Shown here piece after piece: positions 17,440 through 25,222 of a DNA stretch of 64,000 bases; position 1 is the first letter of the stretch, and every line of letters starts with the position of its first letter. The translations under genes were made by a program, and so were the position numbers. Source of the stretch: an uncultured Bacteroidota bacterium (GTDB lineage Bacteria; Bacteroidota; Bacteroidia; Chitinophagales; Chitinophagaceae). The notes below the pieces were generated by a model. It did no database searches and had not been told where the DNA came from. It saw only the letters and a list, made by a program, of their open reading frames with translations. Location of the stretch: the NCBI GenBank assembly GCA_903906365.1, contig CAIVKC010000045.1, forward strand, positions 124,001-188,000. The letters are read 5' to 3'.

Positions 17440-18006
17440 TTACTGTTGTACCACCTGGGTCCTGAGGGACTCCACAATTTTACCCACACTGATCAGGGCC
17501 GGGGTAGTGGAAGGTACTCCCGCCTTGCCAGCTCCGGCAAACAAGTCTACTTCAAAGGCATTGAAGTCGCTGTTATCGGCCTTGCCGTTCATACGGGAAT
17601 TCTGAGCGGGGTCATGGGCTGCGACCATGGATTTTCCACCATAGGTATAGTCCTTGGCACCTGTTCCCACTGCCACGAAATCTGTCAGGTTCTTACTCAG
17701 GGCTTCAAATCCGGTCAAATTTCCGGATCCGACTTCAGCAAGCAGGGTGGTAAAATGTCCGTTGAGGGCGGTATCACCTGCAATGACAAAAATGGTACTG
17801 TCGATGATATTGCGTATCAGTAAACGCCCCTTTTCTATCATCTGTCCGGCATTGGAAGGATCTGGGACCATGGCGGTACCTCCCAGGGAATCATAGAGCG
17901 TGGGCATGGGGGCCGGAGTGGTTTTGTCACTTTTTTTACAGGACCCCACCGTAAAGGCTGTAATAACCAGGGCGATGATCATCGATACGAATGTTACTTT
18001 TTTCAT
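17440..18006 (-). CDS. Truncated-hemoglobin-like lipoprotein
   Basis: A 188-residue protein with a lipoprotein signal (FTVGSC, Cys about residue 23) and a short Lys/Pro linker. The mature part follows a group I truncated hemoglobin: TLYDSLGGTAMV at the start of helix B, NLTDFVAVGTGAKDYTYGG for helices E-F, and KSMVAAHDP with the His expected to be the proximal heme ligand, then FNAFEVDLFAGAGKAGVP. The B-to-E region is less conserved, so heme binding is likely but unproven. A globin anchored in the envelope is unusual. The gene follows an HMA-like membrane protein by 32 bases and is closed by its own terminator. Confidence 0.7.
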   Translation of the reverse strand: MKKVTFVSMIIALVITAFTVGSCKKSDKTTPAPMPTLYDSLGGTAMVPDPSNAGQMIEKGRLLIRNIIDSTIFVIAGDTALNGHFTTLLAEVGSGNLTGFEALSKNLTDFVAVGTGAKDYTYGGKSMVAAHDPAQNSRMNGKADNSDFNAFEVDLFAGAGKAGVPSTTPALISVGKIVESLRTQVVQQ

Positions 18007-18038
18007 GATTGTTTTTTTTGTGATGTTAAATAGTTGAC

Positions 18039-18467
18039 TTAGAATATTTGCCTGATGTAGTGATACAATTTATAGGTGGTGGAAGTCGAAGAAACCGGAC
18101 AGCCGCTCTGCATTTCTTCCTCTGTGGGTATATAACGCTGCGCCCTGTAATTGAGGGAAGCCGTCAGTTTATTTACAATCTGGCTGGCATCGGCTTTCAG
18201 GGGATAAAAAGTGAAAATACCAATCTCCGTTTTTGGATTTACCATCACATGGTCCACTCCAGGCTGCTGGTAAAGCCAGTCGGTTATCTTGCGGGCATCC
18301 TGATCATTGATATCCTGTTTGAAATCAATGCGGGCCATGGCCCTGGTCTTGGATGTCGGCGCCTGCGGCCGGGTAACCAGGTAGATATGCACTACCAGTG
18401 TGAGAGTCAGGAGCAATAAGGTGCTGCCGGCTCCAATTAAAATTTTCTTTAATAATTTCTTTTTCAT
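18039..18467 (-). CDS. Membrane-anchored HMA-like domain protein
   Basis: The frame is open to 18656, but the Met at 18467 begins a natural N-terminus (MKKKLLKKILIGAG), giving 142 residues. One hydrophobic helix (about residues 8-30) anchors a small domain with the pattern of an HMA/ferredoxin-like fold: ARIDFKQDINDQDARKITDWL, PGVDHVMVNPKTEIGIFTFYP, ASQIVNKLTASLNYRAQRYIP. The usual CxxC metal site at the first loop is missing; the only Cys is in QSGCPV near the C-terminus. It is directly upstream of the globin-like lipoprotein, so the two probably work together at the envelope. Confidence 0.68.
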   Translation of the reverse strand: MKKKLLKKILIGAGSTLLLLTLTLVVHIYLVTRPQAPTSKTRAMARIDFKQDINDQDARKITDWLYQQPGVDHVMVNPKTEIGIFTFYPLKADASQIVNKLTASLNYRAQRYIPTEEEMQSGCPVSSTSTTYKLYHYIRQIF

Positions 18468-18820
18468 AATACGTGCATTAATAGGCGGGTTGTTTAAAAA
18501 GATACCTGAATCAGATACGACAATAGCATGACAATAGATTTTCTGCTTTGAAAAAAACAATGGGTGGGTGTGTCCGGCGGGCAATGGGTTGTCCTTCCCT
18601 GATGGAATAACCAACCGCGCAGGTAAGCCTTGGGGGCCATGACCCGTTGTGGGCAAAAAAGAGCGTAAGGGCCATGGCCTCCGGAGGGCTTAGCGGCCAA
18701 GGCCTGCTGCATGGCTTATCCGGACTGGAATTAACCGGGGGCTGGATCAGGGAATTGTACCCGGGTTTACCTTAATTCCGCAAATTTTCCTAATTTCCAC
18801 TATTAACTAAAACTCACTGC
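18468..18820. other. Divergent intergenic region
   Basis: About 350 bases lie between the HMA-like gene (minus) and the permease (plus). The middle has many GGCC-rich short repeats without a clear hairpin plus T tract. The open frame on the minus strand up to 18656 is an extension of the HMA-like gene without coding character. The permease side holds a weak promoter, listed separately. Confidence 0.35.
18766..18798 (+). promoter_or_regulatory. Weak candidate promoter of the amino-acid permease
   Basis: TTTA at 18766-18769 and TAATTTCC at 18791-18798 are separated by 21 bases, the spacing of the Bacteroidota TTTG / TAnnTTTG promoter, but each box has one or two mismatches. It ends 22 bases before the ATG. 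Confidence 0.3.
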
Positions 18821-20527
18821 ATGTCCACCTCACTGTTTCGTAAGAAATCCCTCGATAAGATCATTCAGGACGCTGAAGCGGGTATAGGAGGAGACGGTCA
18901 CGCCAGTGATGGCTTGAAAAAAGTGCTCAATGTCCGTGACCTCACGTTTATGGGTATTGCAGCCGTAGTGGGCGCGGGGATTTTTTCAACAATTGGTACG
19001 GCAGCTTTTGACGGAGGCCCTGGAATATCCCTGCTTTTTGTAATAACTGCCATTACCTGTGGTTTTTCTGCCCTTTGTTATGCGGAATTTGCCAGCCGGG
19101 TTCCTATTGCGGGCAGCGCCTATACCTATGCTTATGTTTCCTTTGGGGAATTGATAGCATGGATCATAGGCTGGGCACTGATCCTGGAATATGCCATCGG
19201 AAATATTGTGGTGGCCATCTCATGGAGCGGATATTTCAACAACCTGCTGAAGGGGTTTGGCCTGAACCTGCCTGGCTGGCTGACTACAGATCCCAATACT
19301 GCCCGGGCCGCCTTTGATAAAGCCCAGTTTGCCTTGTCTCAAGGGACACCCCTGAACGAAAGCCTGCAATATGCGCAGCAGGCCTGGAACCACGCCCCGG
19401 TGTTGTTTGGCAAACATATTTTTGTGAACCTGCCTGCTTTTGTAATTGTGTGCCTGGTCAGTGCCCTGACCTATATCGGAATCAAGGAAAGTAAAAAAAT
19501 GACAAATTTCCTGGTCATTTTCAAAATACTGGTAATCATATTTGTGATCATCATGGGGTTTTTCTTTGTGAAGCCCGGGAACTGGACTCCGTTTATGCCC
19601 AATGGTTTCCAAGGGGTCCTCAAGGGGGTATCGGCTGTTTTTTATGCCTATATCGGATTTGATGCCATATCCACCACGGCGGAGGAATGCCGCAATCCAC
19701 AACGGGACCTGCCGCGGGGAATGATTTATTCTCTGATCATTTGTACCATACTCTACATACTGATTGCCTTTGTACTGACCGGTATGGTTCCCTTTACCGA
19801 ATTAAAGGTAGCCGATCCCCTGGCCTTTGTCTTTGACAGGGTAGGGCAGAAATGGATCGGGTATATTGTATCCATTAGTGCGGTGGTGGCTACCACCAGC
19901 GTGCTGCTGGTTTTCCAGCTGGGGCAGCCCAGAATATGGATGAGCATGAGCCGGGATGGCCTGCTTCCCCGGGCTTTTGGTAAAATACATCCCAAATACC
20001 AAACTCCCTGGTTTTCCACCATTGTTACCGGCTGCCTGGTGGCCATTCCTTCCCTGTTTATGGAAAGCGGCCTGATGACCGACCTTACCAGCATCGGCAC
20101 CCTCTTTGCTTTTGTACTGGTCTCAGGCGGCGTTCTCATGCTGCCCCGCCTGGTCAGCCTGAAAGGGGATACAAACCCAACTGGTAAATTCAGGCTTCCT
20201 TATATCAATGGCCGGTACATCGTTCCGGTACTCTATGCGTTGTTTATCTTTTTCTCCTGGCAACGTATCCTGGAGGGACTGGGTAATATGCGTACCGAAG
20301 GATTGCAGGAGGTACTCTTTCTGGTTTTTATTCTTATTGCCACGGTGCTGACCCTGCTCACATTCCTTCGTTCCTACTCCATCATACCCATCCTCGGGGT
20401 CCTTTTTTGCGCCTACCTGCTGATTGAGATCCCGGCCATTTCCTGGATGTATTTTTTTGGCTGGATGACCCTGGGGCTGACTATTTATTTCACTTACGGC
20501 AGGAAACGGAGTAAACTTTGTGACTAA
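18821..20527 (+). CDS. APC-superfamily amino-acid permease
   Basis: A 568-residue membrane protein with about 12 or more helices. DLTFMGIAAVVGAGIFSTIGTAA is the first-helix substrate motif of the cationic amino-acid transporter (CAT/YfnA) group, and ISTTAEECRNPQRDLPRGM is the signature loop after helix 6. A long soluble insertion (about residues 145-205) between helices 4 and 5 is usual in Bacteroidota members. It imports amino acids with protons or in exchange; the exact substrate is open. The gene stands alone with its own promoter region; no terminator is obvious after it. Confidence 0.93.
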   Translation: MSTSLFRKKSLDKIIQDAEAGIGGDGHASDGLKKVLNVRDLTFMGIAAVVGAGIFSTIGTAAFDGGPGISLLFVITAITCGFSALCYAEFASRVPIAGSAYTYAYVSFGELIAWIIGWALILEYAIGNIVVAISWSGYFNNLLKGFGLNLPGWLTTDPNTARAAFDKAQFALSQGTPLNESLQYAQQAWNHAPVLFGKHIFVNLPAFVIVCLVSALTYIGIKESKKMTNFLVIFKILVIIFVIIMGFFFVKPGNWTPFMPNGFQGVLKGVSAVFYAYIGFDAISTTAEECRNPQRDLPRGMIYSLIICTILYILIAFVLTGMVPFTELKVADPLAFVFDRVGQKWIGYIVSISAVVATTSVLLVFQLGQPRIWMSMSRDGLLPRAFGKIHPKYQTPWFSTIVTGCLVAIPSLFMESGLMTDLTSIGTLFAFVLVSGGVLMLPRLVSLKGDTNPTGKFRLPYINGRYIVPVLYALFIFFSWQRILEGLGNMRTEGLQEVLFLVFILIATVLTLLTFLRSYSIIPILGVLFCAYLLIEIPAISWMYFFGWMTLGLTIYFTYGRKRSKLCD

Positions 20528-20819
20528 TGCTTACAAAGCCCGGACCTTCCTTATGCCCCCCGTCCATAGAGGCAAAAATAACACCGGATGCTCCCCTGAG
20601 CGGAAAGAAGGAATTGGAAGCCTTTGCCTTTGGGCGGGTTCCTGATTATTTCCATATGGTCGCGGGCTGTAGACTCCAAAACAGGGGTAGCCTTCCCTTT
20701 ACGATGGAGGGACTTACAGGTGGTTAGGCTGGATTTGGGCCGTACGGTCCCGGGGCCAGCGATGATGGCGCTGTCCAGAATACTGGTTGAATCACCGAAG
20801 CATTGGTTATTTTTGCCGA

Positions 20820-21839
20820 ATGAAATTTCAAATTGGTGACAAGGTGTTGGTCCGTCATTCCGAGGAGGAAGGGGAGGTGGTTGATATCATAAACAGCAAG
20901 ATGGTCATGGTTGACGTCCGGGGGGTAAAGTTCCCGGCCTATGCCGATCAGCTCGATTTTCCTTACTTTAAACAGTTTACCGAAAAAAAACTCTTCCCTG
21001 AAAAAAAACAGAAAAAATTCATTGATCAGCTTCCCCGTGATAAAAAGCCCGATACAACCAGGAAGGAAACGGGCATGTGGCTTACGTTCCTTCCGGTCTT
21101 TGACAGCGACGAATTCGGGGATGATGTCGTGGAAAGCCTGAAAGTGCATCTGGTCAATGGCAATTCGGCGGGATACCGGTTCAATTACAAGCTTCAATAC
21201 CTGGGCAAACAGGGTTTTGAACTGGGCAATGAAGTACTCGGATTCCAGGATTTTTACCTCCATGATATACCTTTTGAAAATCTCAATGACAGCCCCGTTT
21301 TTGAATTTGATTTTATTCCCCTGGTGGCAGACAAAAAGCTGGCCGATCATTTTGAGAGCTCCGTTAAATTAAAACCCAAACAGGTCTTTACCAGGATTGA
21401 GGATATCAAAAAAAAGGGGGAAGCCACTTTTTCTTATAAACTCTTCGATCAATTCCCCGTCCGTGCAGTGGAGGAGAAAATGGAATTCGCTCCATTGAGT
21501 GCGGCAGGCTACAAGATTTACGAAGCCTCCAAAGCCCGCCAGCACCTGGAACAGGCCCGCTATGAGGTTGACCTGCACATAGAGAAGCTTTCGGATAACT
21601 GGAAGAACATGAGCAATTTTGAAATCCTGACCCTCCAGTTGGCGACCCTGGAAAAATACATAGACATTAATATGGCCCACCGGCTACCTTCCATGATCGT
21701 CATCCACGGGGTTGGCACGGGCAAACTGCGTGATGAGATCCATGAAATACTGAGGATCAAAAGAGGGATCAAGTCCTTTATTCATCAGTATGATCCCCGC
21801 TATGGCTACGGAGCTACAGAAATCTATTTCCAGTATTAA
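20820..21839 (+). CDS. DUF2027 and Smr domain protein
   Basis: The frame is open from 20787, but MKFQIGDKVLVRHSEEEGEVVDI starting at 20820 is the proper beginning (339 residues). The N-terminal 60 residues are a small beta domain like the one at the end of MutS2 linkers. The middle (about 85-240) is the DUF2027 region with repeated FD/FE segments. The C-terminus from YEVDLHIEKL to GYGATEIYFQY is a Smr domain, with DLHIE and the HGVGTGKLRDEI loop. Smr domains act as RNA or DNA endonucleases, recently linked to ribosome rescue; this stand-alone form lacks the MutS ATPase. Confidence 0.88.
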   Translation: MKFQIGDKVLVRHSEEEGEVVDIINSKMVMVDVRGVKFPAYADQLDFPYFKQFTEKKLFPEKKQKKFIDQLPRDKKPDTTRKETGMWLTFLPVFDSDEFGDDVVESLKVHLVNGNSAGYRFNYKLQYLGKQGFELGNEVLGFQDFYLHDIPFENLNDSPVFEFDFIPLVADKKLADHFESSVKLKPKQVFTRIEDIKKKGEATFSYKLFDQFPVRAVEEKMEFAPLSAAGYKIYEASKARQHLEQARYEVDLHIEKLSDNWKNMSNFEILTLQLATLEKYIDINMAHRLPSMIVIHGVGTGKLRDEIHEILRIKRGIKSFIHQYDPRYGYGATEIYFQY

Positions 21840-21970
21840 TCAAAAAGGCCGCCCCCATAGGCTGATGGATTAGTTTGCCTGGGCACTTGATAGGATTGCT
21901 TTGAATGACTGGTATCAGGTCATTGTGGTTCCCCGGAGGGCAATCCTGTGAAAATAGCTTATTTTTGCGG

Positions 21971-22331
21971 CAGGCTACCGGCCCAGCCATCGATCCCCTT
22001 TGGGGGTAGGAAAGTCCGGACAGCGCAGGGCAATGCACCGGCGAATAACCGGGTGGTGCGAAAGCACCAACAGATAGTGCCACAGAAAATTACTTTCCTG
22101 TTTCGGCGGGATAAAGGTGAAAACGTGGGGTAAGAGCCCACGGTTTGGTTCAGTAATGGCCCAGACGGGTAAACCTTGCATGTTGTAATGCCACGTAAAC
22201 TAACGTCTGAGGGCGGCTCGCCCGAGTTAGAGGGTAGGCAGCTAGAGGTGCTGAGTAATCAGCATCCCAGGTAAATGATGGCATCCCCTGAAAACGGGGA
22301 CTACAGAATCCGGCTTATGCGCCGGTAGCTT
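21971..22331 (+). ncRNA. rnpB: RNase P RNA, bacterial type A
   Basis: GGAAAGTCCGGAC at 22009-22021 is the universally conserved 5' core and ACAGAATCCGGCTTA at 22303-22317 the 3' core of RNase P RNA. Helix P1 is formed by GCTACCGGC (21974-21982) and GCCGGTAGC (22321-22329), which fixes both ends. In between are the expected elements GGGCAATGCACCGGCGAATAACC, GAAAGCACCAACAGA (helix P10-P12 region) and GGTAAACCTTGC. At about 360 bases the length is normal. The RNA cuts the 5' leader from pre-tRNAs together with RnpA, which is not in this window. Confidence 0.97.
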
Positions 22332-22333
22332 TT

Positions 22334-22362
22334 AATTAGCCGGTGTTTCCCACCGGCTAATT
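22334..22362. terminator. Hairpin between rnpB and the CPBP gene
   Basis: AATTAGCCGGTG (22334-22345) and CACCGGCTAATT (22351-22362) form a perfect 12-base stem just after rnpB. It also contains the stop codon of the convergent CPBP gene. Neither side has a real T tract, so it may act as a weak two-way terminator or as a 3' barrier for the RNase P RNA. Confidence 0.55.
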
Positions 22363-23286
22363 GCATAATAGATGGCCTGCGTATCCGCCAATTTCCATCA
22401 TCCAGGCCAGACCCAGGTGTACAATCAGCCCACCATATATGGAGCGGGTATGGTATACAATCACGCCCAATATCAGGCCTCCGAAATAGGAACTGATGCA
22501 TTCGGCCAGGGGTTTGCCGAAATGGATGGTGCAATAAAATGCGGCCATGGGCAATATGGCCTTCATGCCGGCAAACCGGATGAATCCCAGCACCAGGAAT
22601 CCGCGGAAAAATAGTTCAATGGAGATAAAGTCCATGCCATAGGACAACTCATAAAGCAATCTCCAGGGCCAGGCGGGGTGGGCGGACCCATTGATAAAGG
22701 CGACGGCCTGGTATTTGGGATAGCTGTGCAAAAAATCAGGTCTGCCGGAAGCCCATAGTATCAGTGGAATTACCAGCAACAGCATTTTGAAATAAGGGGC
22801 AGCCTTAAATCCGGTCAGGCTGCATCCAAAAAAGGTTTGTCCGGGGTAAAGGAATTTCCAGATCATCCAAAGGAAAAAAACCATGCCCAGCAGTTTGACC
22901 GGGGCCTGCAAAATCCTCGCCCAATATTGGTCCCAGGGAAAAGAAAAGGCCCGTTGAATCCAAGCAGGGGAAGGCCAGAGCATCATTTTGCCGGAAAAAA
23001 GCAGGGCTGCAGCTATTACCAGCAGGATGAATTGTTTTTTACCGGCAGCAGGCAGCCAGGCAGCCCTCCTGTACTGAAGCATCCAGGCCGTGGAATAGAC
23101 CGATAAAAAAAATAGCACAAAAACAATATACCCCAGCAGCAGGGAGAGGATCGACCGGATGGCCTTTTCCAGGCCCAGGCTGTAATTGATCAGGATCAGC
23201 AGACCCGTAAACAGGGTAGTCAACAGGAAGTCCAGGGGGCTGATGGCGCTACAATACTTTTTGAGGTAGCTTATAAATTCATTCAT
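22357..23286 (-). CDS. CPBP-family intramembrane protease-like protein
   Basis: A 309-residue protein with about eight membrane helices. The last third has the CPBP (Rce1/CAAX-protease-like) motifs: ISIELFFRGFLVLGF, FYCTIHFGKP and YGGLIVHLGLAWM. In the standard first motif two glutamates stand before FFRG; here the first is Ile and only one Glu is left, so activity is uncertain. Related proteins process prenylated peptides, bacteriocins or act as immunity factors. It is convergent with rnpB and lies just downstream of plsX (33 bases), so it may be a late gene of the DUF177-rpmF-plsX transcript. Confidence 0.8.
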   Translation of the reverse strand: MNEFISYLKKYCSAISPLDFLLTTLFTGLLILINYSLGLEKAIRSILSLLLGYIVFVLFFLSVYSTAWMLQYRRAAWLPAAGKKQFILLVIAAALLFSGKMMLWPSPAWIQRAFSFPWDQYWARILQAPVKLLGMVFFLWMIWKFLYPGQTFFGCSLTGFKAAPYFKMLLLVIPLILWASGRPDFLHSYPKYQAVAFINGSAHPAWPWRLLYELSYGMDFISIELFFRGFLVLGFIRFAGMKAILPMAAFYCTIHFGKPLAECISSYFGGLILGVIVYHTRSIYGGLIVHLGLAWMMEIGGYAGHLLCN

Positions 23287-23319
23287 GCAGACGAAGAATA
23301 TGGTCTGGGGGGAAGTTAC

Positions 23320-24264
23320 TCAATTGTTGCCGAAACTGGCCTTCATCTTGCCCAGCAGGTCGGTATCGATCATTTTGGCAGCCAGCCTGATCATGTTTTG
23401 AAAAGCCTTGCCATGGGAAATTCCGTGTCCGATGATGACCGGTTTGGCTACGCCCAGCACCGGGGTTCCGCCATAGTTTTCAAAATTAAACCGCTCGAAG
23501 TAGTCGTGGTGAATCTTTTTTTGATGTGTAATTTCATAGATGGATTCCGCCAGTTTCAGTATGATATTGCCCGTGAACCCTTCGCAGACCATTACATCCG
23601 TTTTATCCAGCAGGATGTCCCTGCCTTCGACGTTTCCGATAAAACGTATCTGGTTATTGTTTTTCAGCAGGGTATAAGCTGCCTGGGCCAGCAAATTACC
23701 CTTTCCTTCCTCTTCTCCGATATTGATAAGGCCTACCCGCGGGTTTTCAATACCCAGGATATGGTTGGCGTACAGGGAGCCCAGCACCGCGAACTGATTG
23801 AGGTTTTCGGGTTTGCAGTCAGCGTTCAGCCCTACATCCAGCAGCAGGCCGGTGGTTCCGTTCTCTTTGGGAATGAGCGTGCCGATGGTGGGTCTCTGGA
23901 CCCCTTCAATGGCTTTGATGCTGTACAATGCCCCCACCATCATGGCGCCGGTATTGCCAGCGCTGATGAAAGCATCCATTTTGCCGGAGGACAACAGGTG
24001 AAAACCGATGGAAATAGAGGAATCTTTTTTTTCCTTCAGGGCTTTGGTAGGGTGTTCATGCATCCCGATAACCTGCGGGGCATGAATAATTTGAACGGCG
24101 GCAGGGGGAATGTCAAATTCCTGCAGCAGCGGCTGCAGTTGATGCTGGTCACCGATCAAAAATAAAACAGCCGGGGACGAATTTTCGTTTAGATACAGGC
24201 GGACCCCTTGCACGGCTTCCCGTGGTGCAAAGTCGCCTCCCATCATGTCTAAACCAATATTCAT
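23320..24264 (-). CDS. plsX: Phosphate acyltransferase PlsX
   Basis: A 314-residue protein of normal PlsX length. Clear blocks are IGLDMMGGDFAPREAV, HAPQVIGMHEHPTKALKEKKDSSI, DAFISAGNTGAMMVGAL, NIGEEEGKGN, FIGNVEGRDILLDKTDVMVCEGFTGN and ILKLAESI. PlsX converts acyl-ACP to acyl-phosphate, the first step of phospholipid synthesis ahead of PlsY, which is encoded at 40.3-41.0 kb in this same window. It stands downstream of DUF177 and rpmF, a widely conserved bacterial order. Confidence 0.97.
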   Translation of the reverse strand: MNIGLDMMGGDFAPREAVQGVRLYLNENSSPAVLFLIGDQHQLQPLLQEFDIPPAAVQIIHAPQVIGMHEHPTKALKEKKDSSISIGFHLLSSGKMDAFISAGNTGAMMVGALYSIKAIEGVQRPTIGTLIPKENGTTGLLLDVGLNADCKPENLNQFAVLGSLYANHILGIENPRVGLINIGEEEGKGNLLAQAAYTLLKNNNQIRFIGNVEGRDILLDKTDVMVCEGFTGNIILKLAESIYEITHQKKIHHDYFERFNFENYGGTPVLGVAKPVIIGHGISHGKAFQNMIRLAAKMIDTDLLGKMKASFGNN

Positions 24265-24298
24265 CTCCGGTGCGCTAAAATGAAAACCAATCCGTGAA

Positions 24299-24490
24299 CT
24301 AGTTAATAGGAGATTGCTCGGCTACTACTTTTCCTTTGTAGAATAATTTTCCTTCGCTGACATGGGCACGATGACGCACGTGCATTTCGCCCGTAACGCT
24401 GTCCTTGCTCAGAGTAACCTTTTCGGCCTTGTAGTGCGTCCTTCTTTTGGCACTGCGCTGTTGTGAATGTCGTCTTTTCGGATTTGGCAT
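24299..24490 (-). CDS. rpmF: 50S ribosomal protein L32
   Basis: A 63-residue basic protein with MPNPKRRHSQQRSAKRRTHYKA, the standard L32 start. The Cys zinc ribbon found in some L32 proteins is absent (HVSEGKLFYKGK instead), as usual in Bacteroidota. It lies between DUF177 and plsX, with 25 and 34 base gaps, in the common yceD-rpmF-plsX order. Confidence 0.96.
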   Translation of the reverse strand: MPNPKRRHSQQRSAKRRTHYKAEKVTLSKDSVTGEMHVRHRAHVSEGKLFYKGKVVAEQSPIN

Positions 24491-24515
24491 AAATTCAATT
24501 TTTGGTATCCAAATA

Positions 24516-25061
24516 TTATTTGTCTAAATCTTTAAATTTTTCTAATCCCTTCCATACGGTACTTTGGGGAATATCTTCCTTGACAGTGAGCTTATTGAGC
24601 ATGTCAAGTACTTCTTTGTTACAATAGGGGCCTCCCATTTCTTCGGGCTTACACATCCTTTGAATGGGTATGCTTAGGTTGATAAATTCATAAATCCAGT
24701 CTGCCACGCGGAGATGACTTTCCCCTCTTGCAATGTAATATACATCAGGATCCTCTTCCTGTTCATTCATCGTGTCCGGTTCTTCGGCCAGCTTGACCAG
24801 GATGTTGAATTCATCCCAGAGGTCCATGGGCAGCATATTCCCGCAGCGGTCACAAACTATCTCAATTTTTCCACCCACTTCGAATTTAAGCAACATAAAG
24901 CCATTCTTTTTGTCTAAAGAGAGCTTTACATTGGCTTCGCAGTGGCGGAAGTCCTGCTGCTGGTATGCTTCAAAGAACTTATCGGTAATCCGGTAATAAA
25001 ATTCATGTATGCCGGGCTTCAGTCCCACAAAAGCTATTTCAAATTCCCTGCGGCTGCTCAT
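24516..25061 (-). CDS. DUF177 (YceD-like) protein
   Basis: A 181-residue protein with the DUF177 core: EANVKLSLDKKNGFMLLKFEVGG, VCDRCGNMLPMDL with a CxxC pair, and a C-terminal block with CKPEEMGGPYCNKEVLDML. YceD-family proteins are linked with 23S rRNA accumulation and are almost always upstream of rpmF, as here. It is the first gene of the DUF177-rpmF-plsX set. Confidence 0.9.
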   Translation of the reverse strand: MSSRREFEIAFVGLKPGIHEFYYRITDKFFEAYQQQDFRHCEANVKLSLDKKNGFMLLKFEVGGKIEIVCDRCGNMLPMDLWDEFNILVKLAEEPDTMNEQEEDPDVYYIARGESHLRVADWIYEFINLSIPIQRMCKPEEMGGPYCNKEVLDMLNKLTVKEDIPQSTVWKGLEKFKDLDK

Positions 25062-25194
25062 GAGTGCTTTTTAAAGAGCTTGCAAAATTAGTAAAAATTA
25101 TGCATAAATTGGCCGTTTTTTTAAGAAAACTTGGGTTTTGGGCTTCTGACTGCCGCAGAAAGCCGGAATTTTCGGCTTTAAGGACCATTTGGCA

Positions 25195-25222
25195 TCAAAA
25201 AGGGCAGGGGATCCCCTCCTTT
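25195..25222 (-). terminator. Candidate terminator after the acyltransferase gene
   Basis: AGGGGATCCCCT at 25206-25217 is a perfect palindrome that can fold as AGGG/CCCT with a GATC loop. It is flanked by AAAGG and CCTTT, which extend the stem with a small bulge. On the minus strand the hairpin is followed by five T residues, right after the stop codon of the gene at 25221. Confidence 0.45.

Noticed and set aside
20527-20727. 66-codon frame whose ATG overlaps the permease stop (TAATG)
   Set aside because: The overlap would allow coupling, but the peptide is low in structure, has no known family and is not followed by related sequence. A chance frame is more likely.
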